Of a stretch of DNA of 11,221 nt, positions 1-5,979 are shown one piece after another. This DNA is from CAZTAR01 sp043813895 (GTDB taxonomy: Bacteria; Planctomycetota; Phycisphaerae; UBA1845; UTPLA1): assembly GCA_043813895.1 (NCBI GenBank), contig JBDRKQ010000034.1:1-11221 (forward strand), read 5' to 3'. Numbering within the stretch: position 1 is the first letter of the stretch; every line of letters starts with the position of its first letter. Below the pieces are notes generated by a model. That model was not told where the DNA came from. It did no database searches and saw only the letters and a program-made list of their open reading frames with translations. A program made the position numbers and the translations under genes.

Positions 1-429
1 CTGCTGCGCGTCGCGCGACAGTTGGGGGCGGTGCTCGACGATGCCTACGACGTGGAAATCTCAGAAGCGCATCATCGATTCAAACGAGACGCGCCCAGCG
101 GGACGGCACTGGCCCTTCGTGATGCGGTCGCAGAGGGCCGACGAACTTCCGGCGGCGGCGAGCCGGGCGTCATCTACGGCCGACGTGGTGAGACAGGCCA
201 GCGGCCGCGCGGCGAGATCGGCGTGCACAGTCTCCGCCTGGGCGACACCATTGGCACACACGCAGTTTCATTCGGCACGATCGGCGAGACAATCACGATC
301 GGGCATGAGGCGCACTCGCGCGCCACCTTCGCACACGGGGCGCTGCGGGCGGCAAAGTGGCTCGTCGGCAAGCCCCCGGGCTTGTACGACATGCAGGACG
401 TATTATTCGGGGGCGACGCGACGGAGTAG
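1..429 (+). CDS. dapB: 4-hydroxy-tetrahydrodipicolinate reductase, C-terminal part (5' end outside window)
   Basis: This enzyme reduces hydroxy-tetrahydrodipicolinate to tetrahydrodipicolinate with NAD(P)H, in the cytoplasmic diaminopimelate/lysine pathway. The reading frame is open from base 1 and ends in TAG at 427-429, giving 142 residues. DapB is usually about 240-270 residues, so roughly the N-terminal half, including the Rossmann nucleotide-binding fold, lies outside the window. The family signature is plain: EAHHRFKRDAPSGTAL at fragment residues 22-37 carries the catalytic His pair, the Lys and the substrate-binding SGT. Further on are the conserved GEIGVHSLR, GTHAVSFG, GHEAHSRATFAHGA and the terminal GLYDMQDVL. 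It converges on the dsrK-like gene with 229 bp between them. The identification is firm; the start cannot be seen. Confidence 0.95.
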   Translation: MLRVARQLGAVLDDAYDVEISEAHHRFKRDAPSGTALALRDAVAEGRRTSGGGEPGVIYGRRGETGQRPRGEIGVHSLRLGDTIGTHAVSFGTIGETITIGHEAHSRATFAHGALRAAKWLVGKPPGLYDMQDVLFGGDATE

Positions 430-458
430 GTGATCCTATGGCGGTGCCTGACGGCGGT

Positions 459-489
459 GCCACAGGTAGCGTCGGCCCCTGTGGCCGAC
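459..489. repeat. overlapping inverted repeats between convergent dapB and dsrK-like genes
   Basis: Two mutually exclusive stems are visible. GCCACAGG (459-466) pairs with CCTGTGGC (478-485), and GTCGGCC (471-477) pairs with GGCCGAC (483-489) around a 5-base loop. No T-tract follows on either strand, so it is not a classical intrinsic terminator. It lies just after dapB and beyond the 3' end of the convergent operon, so it could help end transcripts from both sides, or be an intergenic palindromic repeat. The core resembles the hairpin at 7501-7520. The rest of 430-658 shows no convincing gene. Confidence 0.5.
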
Positions 490-658
490 GGGGATGGCCA
501 GCACGCTGACATTCTCCAAGGTCGAACGCCGACCGCTTCCTCATGGGCGCAGCTCTGATCGCCGCCGGTGAGACAACGGAACTTGGCCCTCTTGACACGA
601 CCGACTTTGGCGCCGGTGCTACCCAGGACGCGGGTGTCACGCTCAATCGTCGACCGCT

Positions 659-2266
659 CTAATGCATCTCCCATTCGATGAACGGTTCTTTCACGTCTAC
701 CATCGCATTGACGATGAGCTCGACGAGGCCGTCGTACAAGATGGAGTGCTTTTCCCACAAGTTGTAGTAGGCGAACAGGTCGCGCAGTTGGCCCTTGCAA
801 TTCGAGCACGGTGCGCAGACGTACTTCTTGATCGACGGGTCAAGCTCGTCCTTGAAGGCGTTGAGGATCTGCTCCAGCTTCTTTCGGCCGGCCACCTGGT
901 GGCGCCAGTCGTTGAAGTTGTGCCCCGACATAATGGCGAAACCGCTGCCGCCGCCACAGCAGTAGTTGTCCACGCCGTGCGGCGTCATCTCCCGGAATCG
1001 CGGGGCGATTTTCCGGAGAATCCGCCTCTGTGGCTCGACGATGCCCATGAGACGAACCAGGTTGCAGGGATCGTGGAGCGTGACGGGAAAGTCGTTGCGC
1101 GACGGGTCGAGCTTGATCCTGCCTGAGAAGATGAGGTCTTCCAGTGTGACCATGCAGCTCTCGCGTGGGATGTTCAGATCGCCCGTGAGGACACGGTCTG
1201 CGATGACGGTCAGCGCCTTGTGGGCGTGCCCGCACTCGCCCAGGACGATCTTCTTGACGCCGAGCTTCTTCGCCGCCTCGGCGTGCTTGATTGCGACGCG
1301 GGCGAACTGGGCGTCGTCATACCAGACGCCGTAGTTGATGCTGTCGTAGCCGGCGATCTCGCTGGACATCGTCCAGTTCAGTCCGGCGGACTCGAAGATC
1401 ACGCCGAACGCGCCGGGGTTCATCGGCCACGCCATGATCTCGCCGGCGTTGTGGATCAGGAGGATGTCCGCGCCCTCCTTGTCCCAGGGAGTCTCGACCT
1501 TGATGCCGGTCTTCTCGGTCACGTCCTCGTCGATGAACTCCATGTTGTCCTTCACGACGAGCGCGTTCATGCCGGTGGAGGAGCCGACTTTGAGCTGGAG
1601 GACGGAACCGTCCTTGTGCAACTCGCGGGGCGCGATACCCATCTCCTGGCTGAAGAGCTTGCGGATTTCGTGCGCGATGAGCCCGTTGTCGACGCCGATC
1701 GGACACGTCTGTGCGCAGCGCCGACACAGGTTGCAGCGGTAGGCGAGTTCGGCCAGTCGGGCCACCGTCGTCCAATTGAGCTCAATCTCGCCGTCTCGCC
1801 ACGCCTGGAGGAGGCCGCCGTTCGATTTCACGTACTTCTTGTACAGTCGGCGGAAGACCTCGGACCGGTAGGCGGGCCGATAGATCGGGTTGTGGCCGCT
1901 CGCCTCGTAGATGTGGCAGGCCTCGGAGCAGGTGTGACAGGTCGCGCAATGCTCCATCGAGAGCAATAGCGGCTGCAAGAACGTCCAGTTGTTCTCCTTG
2001 GTGAAGAGCTTCTCCAGGCCGGAGAGGAACTTCGCGACGAGGGCGTCTTCCTCCTGCTTGTCCTTCGGCTTCGGGAGACTCAGCGCGATCGTGTCGTCGA
2101 GCGAGGACTCATACGTTGCCATCGCCTTCTCGCTCAAGGGCGCGAAATCAGGCGTGGCCTCGGGCGTATCGAAGGGTGGAGGGAGTGGCTTGAGATCCTC
2201 TTTGCGGAGTTCCGACAACTTCGCCGACGGCTTCGATATGTCTTCGATCTTGATGCGTTTCTTCAT
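659..2266 (-). CDS. dsrK: DsrK/HdrD-like iron-sulfur protein with CCG domain
   Basis: This is probably the cytoplasmic catalytic subunit of a DsrMK-type quinone-linked thiol/disulfide redox complex. In sulfur-cycling microbes DsrK links membrane electrons to the DsrC trisulfide. From the ATG at 2266 it is 535 residues, typical of DsrK. It has two [4Fe-4S] motifs, C107-C110-C113-C117 and C178-C181-C184-C188. The C-terminal CCG domain (C401, C436-C437, C484/C487) matches the non-cubane cluster site of HdrB/HdrD. An earlier CCG-like domain (about 265-360) keeps only GECGHA. The frame is open 28 codons further upstream, but that part overlaps the dsrM-like gene and is low-complexity. I chose the ATG because it overlaps the upstream TGA by one base and has AAGGA in front, implying translational coupling. 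No dsrJOP or dsrAB is in view, so a TmcB-like or other HdrD-family role is possible and the symbol is by homology only. Confidence 0.85.
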   Translation of the reverse strand: MKKRIKIEDISKPSAKLSELRKEDLKPLPPPFDTPEATPDFAPLSEKAMATYESSLDDTIALSLPKPKDKQEEDALVAKFLSGLEKLFTKENNWTFLQPLLLSMEHCATCHTCSEACHIYEASGHNPIYRPAYRSEVFRRLYKKYVKSNGGLLQAWRDGEIELNWTTVARLAELAYRCNLCRRCAQTCPIGVDNGLIAHEIRKLFSQEMGIAPRELHKDGSVLQLKVGSSTGMNALVVKDNMEFIDEDVTEKTGIKVETPWDKEGADILLIHNAGEIMAWPMNPGAFGVIFESAGLNWTMSSEIAGYDSINYGVWYDDAQFARVAIKHAEAAKKLGVKKIVLGECGHAHKALTVIADRVLTGDLNIPRESCMVTLEDLIFSGRIKLDPSRNDFPVTLHDPCNLVRLMGIVEPQRRILRKIAPRFREMTPHGVDNYCCGGGSGFAIMSGHNFNDWRHQVAGRKKLEQILNAFKDELDPSIKKYVCAPCSNCKGQLRDLFAYYNLWEKHSILYDGLVELIVNAMVDVKEPFIEWEMH

Positions 2267-3225
2267 CACTCGTCCTTCTCCTCGACACCGGCGGTCGCAA
2301 CGTCGGCCCACGTTTTCTTCCCGTCGCCGCGGATGTGTGGCGCCGCCCAACTCACCGGATAGTGCAGCATCTCGTTAACTTGCCGCTCGATCTTGCCGCC
2401 GCGCAGGTTCGGCTCGTCACTCCACCGGATATCGTGGTACATGAACCACTTCGTGAAGAAGTGCGACATGTGAGTAAGTGGAATGTAGGCCAGGAGCAGC
2501 GATACCAGCACGATTTCCACGGCTGTCAGAAAGCCGAACGCGTGTGGGGCTTCCACCGTCTCGGTGAAGCCACCCAGCGTGACAAGTTCCGCGAAGTAGG
2601 TCCGCAGGTCGGTGAAGTACGGATCAGTGGCGGCGTGCGCCAACAAGGCCACCGTGAAAGTCAGAATGAAAAAGAACAGGTTGAAGTGGTCCGCTTTCTT
2701 CGTGTATTCGCGGTAATCCGGATTGAACAGCCGTCTGCCTAATAGCGAGGCTGCCCCAATGAGCCCGAGCACCATGCCCGCATATCCAACGATGTACGTA
2801 GCGTGATAGAGCAGCGCTGCGATTCCGACCGCCTCCACCGAGACGGTTGCCCCCGCGGCCATTGCGATGCCGCCTACCAGCAGGAGGACGAGCAAGCCGG
2901 CCAGAAGATAAAGCCCGAAGTGAAAAGGGAACGTCCGGAGCCAGTGCTTGCGGTTGTGCTCCCAGACGCCGGCCAGCAGAACAATCTCGGGAATCATCAC
3001 CTTCAACTCGCCGGCAAGCGAGGACTCCCGAGGCTTCGTCCACCAGTCGGACTCTTCGAGATAGGATCCGCCATAACTCGCGCGTCCTTTCTCGTGGGCC
3101 ACCGGATAGAGTTCCCACCGAAGATGCACCGGAAGTCTCGATATTCGGACCGCCCGCCAGAGAACCGCTAGAATGAACACGCCGACCGAACCATAGGTGA
3201 TGGTGAGAAGTAGAAAACCGGGCAT
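2266..3225 (-). CDS. dsrM: DsrM/TmcC-like membrane cytochrome b (NarI-type) subunit
   Basis: This is the membrane partner of the DsrK-like protein, expected to exchange electrons between (mena)quinone and DsrK through b hemes. It has 319 residues, close to usual DsrM length. Hydrophobic segments are visible at about 4-25, 99-123, 136-163, 181-200 and 232-255, with a weaker one near 77-89. Candidate heme-ligand histidines sit in or beside them: H102, H141, H180, H197, H252 and H255 (the last two in PLTHMSHFFTKW). The soluble tail HYPVSWAAPHIRGDGKKTW is like that of DsrM/TmcC proteins. The ATG follows directly on the regulator's TGA (TGAATG), with AGGAG upstream inside the regulator's last codons; its own stop overlaps the next start. 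The fold assignment is firm. DsrM versus TmcC or another NarI-like subtype is inferred from the partner's length and motifs. Confidence 0.83.
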   Translation of the reverse strand: MPGFLLLTITYGSVGVFILAVLWRAVRISRLPVHLRWELYPVAHEKGRASYGGSYLEESDWWTKPRESSLAGELKVMIPEIVLLAGVWEHNRKHWLRTFPFHFGLYLLAGLLVLLLVGGIAMAAGATVSVEAVGIAALLYHATYIVGYAGMVLGLIGAASLLGRRLFNPDYREYTKKADHFNLFFFILTFTVALLAHAATDPYFTDLRTYFAELVTLGGFTETVEAPHAFGFLTAVEIVLVSLLLAYIPLTHMSHFFTKWFMYHDIRWSDEPNLRGGKIERQVNEMLHYPVSWAAPHIRGDGKKTWADVATAGVEEKDE

Positions 3226-3747
3226 TCAATTCTCCTCTTCTTTCGTGTGCGTTTTTCGACGCATGAGTTCCTGGATAGCCGCTCCCGCATCCTGGCGACC
3301 ACTCGGACCGTGCAACAGGCGCTTGATGTCCTGCGTGCACAACGAGCCGAAGCGGTAGACAACGCACCGCCGGCATTCGTTTCCCTTGGGAGCGCAGTCG
3401 AGCCCCTTGATCATCCAGCAAGGCCGTGTGCTGTCTTCGTACGCAGAGCAACTCTCTCGCGTCCGTGCGTCGCAGGGAAGCAACTCCCAACAGGGCAGGA
3501 GCGCCTGCATCCTGTGAATCCCTTCGACGTTGAGGCCCAGGTCTTGGATCAGGTGCTGGATGTTACGGGCGCGACTGATGTCCTCCTGTGAGAAGAGGCG
3601 GTGCCCGGAGTCCGTGCGATGTGCGATAATGAGGCCTGCGTTCTCGTATTTCCGCACGGCGGAAACGGACAGATGGACCTGCTGGGCCAGTACGCCAATC
3701 GAAATGAGAGGCTCGTCCATCTCGTAAGGAATGTCTGATTCAGCCAT
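3226..3747 (-). CDS. MerR-family transcriptional regulator with cysteine-rich (two-CW-like) C-terminal domain
   Basis: This is a 173-residue DNA-binding protein and the first gene of the operon with the DsrM- and DsrK-like genes. Residues about 13-52 form a MerR winged-helix motif (ISIGVLAQQ, VSAVRKYENAGLI, GHRLFSQEDI). A short helical linker, about 53-82, follows. The C-terminal half carries eight cysteines: C86, C92, C100, C110, C118, C125, C128 and C137, within PCWELLPC, RPCWMIKG and ECRRCVVY. This pattern resembles the two-CW cysteine domain found in anaerobe proteins, suggesting a metal, iron-sulfur or thiol redox sensor. The start used is the ATG at 3747; an in-frame ATG at 3720 would remove nine residues. 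Upstream SD sequence is weak. A sigma-70-like promoter overlapped by a palindrome lies 62-90 bases ahead, which fits autoregulation. The family is clear; the signal is unknown. Confidence 0.85.
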   Translation of the reverse strand: MAESDIPYEMDEPLISIGVLAQQVHLSVSAVRKYENAGLIIAHRTDSGHRLFSQEDISRARNIQHLIQDLGLNVEGIHRMQALLPCWELLPCDARTRESCSAYEDSTRPCWMIKGLDCAPKGNECRRCVVYRFGSLCTQDIKRLLHGPSGRQDAGAAIQELMRRKTHTKEEEN

Positions 3748-3808
3748 AACTGTTTCCGAGACAACGCGTTACGGGTTCAGGTTGCTCGCAGCCATCTCTA
3801 CATCCTCT

Positions 3809-3837
3809 GGTATAGCAAACCTATACTGAGCAGTCAA
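3809..3837 (-). promoter_or_regulatory. sigma-70-type promoter of the merR-dsrM-dsrK operon with overlapping operator palindrome
   Basis: On the minus strand TTGACT (3837-3832) and TATACC (3814-3809) are separated by exactly 17 bases. A 6-bp inverted repeat, GTATAG-CAAAC-CTATAC (3810-3826), covers the -10 element and much of the spacer, where MerR-type dimers usually bind. Classical MerR-activated promoters have a 19-20-bp spacer; 17 bp suggests a promoter active on its own and repressed, or modulated, by the regulator. The leader to the regulator's start would be about 55 bases. Confidence 0.7.
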
Positions 3838-3914
3838 GCTGTCGACTTGGAGGGTCGGTGCGCACAGCCGAAAACTGGACGGCGCGCAGGCAATTCTGGA
3901 CGGAGGAACATCGC

Positions 3915-3941
3915 AAAAAACATCCGCCCAGGCACGGGCGG
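3915..3941 (-). terminator. intrinsic terminator downstream of the hydrolase-GH3 unit
   Basis: Read on the minus strand, a 6-bp GC stem CCGCCC/GGGCGG (3941-3936 and 3929-3924) with loop GTGCCT is followed after ATG by six T residues (3920-3915). This is a standard Rho-independent layout. It lies about 340 bases after the GH3 stop and about 80 bases before the regulator's promoter, so it would insulate the two minus-strand units. Confidence 0.65.
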
Positions 3942-4173
3942 CCGCTTGATTGCCCCCCCGTTGTCGCTTGCTGAGGCCGAACGCAACAGCCTATACGGAA
4001 GGGCACTATGGTCCATATCGCACAGCGCGAGAATCGCTGGACCAGCACACCATCAGAAAGGCGTATGGCTGCCGAATCCTCGATGCGGCCGAAACACCCC
4101 CTATCACACCCTCCGACACTTGCCCGAGCCGAAAGTCACCCACGAATTCTGCTGAAGAGCCGTTTTTCTACCT

Positions 4174-4200
4174 CGATGGCACCGGGCGGCCGCACCATCG
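4174..4200. repeat. inverted repeat in the GH3 downstream region
   Basis: CGATGG (4174-4179) and CCATCG (4195-4200) form a 6-bp stem around a 15-base GC-rich loop that contains CGGCCG. There is no T-tract following it on either strand. It may be part of a folded 3' untranslated region, or chance in GC-rich DNA. Confidence 0.3.
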
Positions 4201-4227
4201 GGAGAAGTATCACACCGTATCTCCTTG

Positions 4228-4255
4228 GAGCCCACGGCTTTCGATCCGTGGGCTC
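4228..4255. repeat. 10-bp perfect hairpin 27 bases after the GH3 stop
   Basis: GAGCCCACGG (4228-4237) and CCGTGGGCTC (4246-4255) pair perfectly around an 8-base loop. On the minus strand it begins 27 bases after the GH3 stop codon. No T-tract follows, so it is more likely an RNA-stabilising 3' hairpin or a factor-dependent termination signal than an intrinsic terminator. Confidence 0.5.
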
Positions 4256-4282
4256 GCGCGCGTTTCTTCATCTCATCGAGCA

Positions 4283-5974
4283 TCAATGGGCGTGAGGCAC
4301 TGACCTCCGCTCCAAATCCGCGTCCATGCCTGGCTTGGATAGCAGGTATTGATGCTTGAATTGCTCGGACGTTCGGGATCGCTGCTCGCGCAGCTTGCAG
4401 TCTCGGTCGGCCAGGCAGCCTGGCGGCAGCTCCGCCAGTTCCACGCCTTCCAACCGGAGCGTCTTGCGCTTTGACGCGTACTCCAGGCTGATCTCGCTCA
4501 GTGCTTTGTCCAACTTTGGGGCCAGGTGATCAACGCGTTGTGCGGATTCTCTCTCGACGTACAGGCGGTATCGTGGAACCTCCGCCCACCGGGGCGCGAG
4601 CACGAAATCAACAACGGCACCCCCGGCAGCCCCATCCGCGGCCTCGCACGCGCGGCGCATGGCCGCCACGACCTGATCCTCGGTCAGCTTCTCGCCGGCC
4701 ATCGACGACGTGTGTGCGTCGCGGCTCAGGAACTCGATCACCGGCGCCTGACCCGCGCGGCCTGTCACACGGACGCGGTCGCCGACGTCGTATCGATACA
4801 GGCCGCTGGCGTTCGTGAGCAGCAGGAAATACTCCCGGCCCTCTTCGACCTCGTCGCTGCGAAGCACGGTCGGGTTCGGCGTGCCGTACTCCTCCGCCGG
4901 CACGAACTCGAAGAACTGGCCCGTGATCGCGAGGATGCCGCCGGGTGTTCCGTCCTCCATCGGAACGGACATTCGCCCTTCGCTGGCGATCAGGCCGATG
5001 TCCCGCGCGGGCACATCGCCGAAGTACTTGGGAAACTGCGGCAGGTAGAGGCCCATGGTTCCACCGGTCCAATGCGCGAGGAACCCGACGTCCCAATAGT
5101 GCTTGGGGTATAACGTCCCGTGTTCGCGGACGATTCTCTCCAGTCGGCTCGCGCAGGCGGAATCGGGCTTCAACGTCGGCGCAAGTGCCGCGCGAACGGC
5201 ACTTTCGACCGGCATGTCGGCCCGGAGGGCGCCGTCGTGGATGTCGCGGATCATCTGCTCGCGATGCTCGTCGGCCGTTCGCGCCAATACCAGCAGCGTG
5301 GAGGGGTTGGCGGTGACGAGCCATGCGACGTCCTTGGGAATTGCCATCCGCATGATCGTGTAATACTTTGCGGCCGAGTCGGTGATGCCCGCGACCGCCA
5401 GCGGCGAGGTGTAGAACCGCCGCACCAGTTTCTTCTGCGTCGTCGCGAGAAGCCCGGTGATCGCGCCACACGGAGCACCGGACGGCGCAAGGTGATCCTC
5501 CATCGGGCTGGTCACCTGGACGATATGCCGAACCACGCAAGCGGGATGATCGAGCAGTGCCTTGAACCCCCACACATTCCAGCCGCGACGCCACTCCGCC
5601 AGGACGTCCCGCGTGACGGGGATATACTTCGGCTCGGCGGTCGTGCCGCTCGTCAGGGCGAACATCAGAATCGTCTGGGGACCGCCGAACAGGGCGCCGA
5701 CATCCCCGTTGCGGACGCGGTTGATGTACGGGGCCATGTCGTCATACGACCGGATCGGGACGTTTGCGGCGAAGTCGTCGTAGGTGCGAATTCGATGGAA
5801 ATAATGGTCCCGCCCGAAGCCGCTGTCCGCGTTGCGCGCAATCAGACGCGAGAGTAGTTCGTCTTGGGTCGCTGTAGCGTGCTCGGCAGCATGGAAGAAC
5901 CGGCGGGCGATTCGCCCGGCATGCCACATCGCCGCGCGCCCCAACAACGAATTGCACCACGATCTTCGCGCCAT
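4283..5974 (-). CDS. GH3-family acyl-adenylating / acyl-amido synthetase-like protein
   Basis: This is a 563-residue protein of the GH3 family, known from plants as enzymes that adenylate a carboxylic acid and join it to an amino acid; bacterial members mostly lack an assigned substrate. All three adenylation motifs are present: TSGTTAEPKYIP (108-119, phosphate-binding), ASEGRMSVPM (330-339) and LTNASGLYRYDVGDRV (386-401). GEKLTEDQV (428-436) and the C-terminal RTSEQFKHQYL are also conserved. There is no signal peptide or membrane segment, so it should be cytoplasmic. The start ATG at 5974 lies five bases after the upstream hydrolase stop, with only a weak SD, which suggests translational coupling. 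Pairing with a membrane-anchored hydrolase suggests making and breaking of an acyl or amide conjugate, but this is inference. Family assignment is confident; substrate is unknown. Confidence 0.88.
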   Translation of the reverse strand: MARRSWCNSLLGRAAMWHAGRIARRFFHAAEHATATQDELLSRLIARNADSGFGRDHYFHRIRTYDDFAANVPIRSYDDMAPYINRVRNGDVGALFGGPQTILMFALTSGTTAEPKYIPVTRDVLAEWRRGWNVWGFKALLDHPACVVRHIVQVTSPMEDHLAPSGAPCGAITGLLATTQKKLVRRFYTSPLAVAGITDSAAKYYTIMRMAIPKDVAWLVTANPSTLLVLARTADEHREQMIRDIHDGALRADMPVESAVRAALAPTLKPDSACASRLERIVREHGTLYPKHYWDVGFLAHWTGGTMGLYLPQFPKYFGDVPARDIGLIASEGRMSVPMEDGTPGGILAITGQFFEFVPAEEYGTPNPTVLRSDEVEEGREYFLLLTNASGLYRYDVGDRVRVTGRAGQAPVIEFLSRDAHTSSMAGEKLTEDQVVAAMRRACEAADGAAGGAVVDFVLAPRWAEVPRYRLYVERESAQRVDHLAPKLDKALSEISLEYASKRKTLRLEGVELAELPPGCLADRDCKLREQRSRTSEQFKHQYLLSKPGMDADLERRSVPHAH

Positions 5975-5979
5975 CCGCT

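Larger units (their letters stand above)
3748..4282. other. intergenic region without a convincing gene
   Basis: This 535-bp stretch lies between the GH3 stop and the regulator's start. It holds the operon promoter (3809-3837), a minus-strand intrinsic terminator (3915-3941) and hairpins at 4174-4200 and 4228-4255. Short open frames of 60-117 codons occur on both strands, but they overlap one another, lack good ribosome sites and show no family features. I saw no tRNA, transposon end or recognisable gene remnant. The part from 4282 to 3915 would be an unusually long 3' untranslated region of the GH3 transcript. Confidence 0.6.

Noticed and set aside
595..600. TTGACA on the plus strand as a promoter -35
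   Set aside because: No -10-like element lies at 16-18 bases, and the next gene in that direction is on the opposite strand.
1220..1969. 249-codon plus-strand open frame opposite the dsrK-like gene
   Set aside because: The minus strand encodes clear iron-sulfur motifs over the same bases; the plus frame is a Val/Leu/Asp/Gly-rich antisense shadow.
2267..2350. N-terminal extension of the dsrK-like protein
   Set aside because: It lies wholly inside the dsrM-like gene, encodes an Arg/Cys-rich stretch unlike DsrK N-termini, and the overlap start at 2266 has a good SD.
3847..4303. Short plus-strand frames between the GH3 and regulator genes
   Set aside because: They overlap in different frames, lack ribosome sites and show no recognisable motif.
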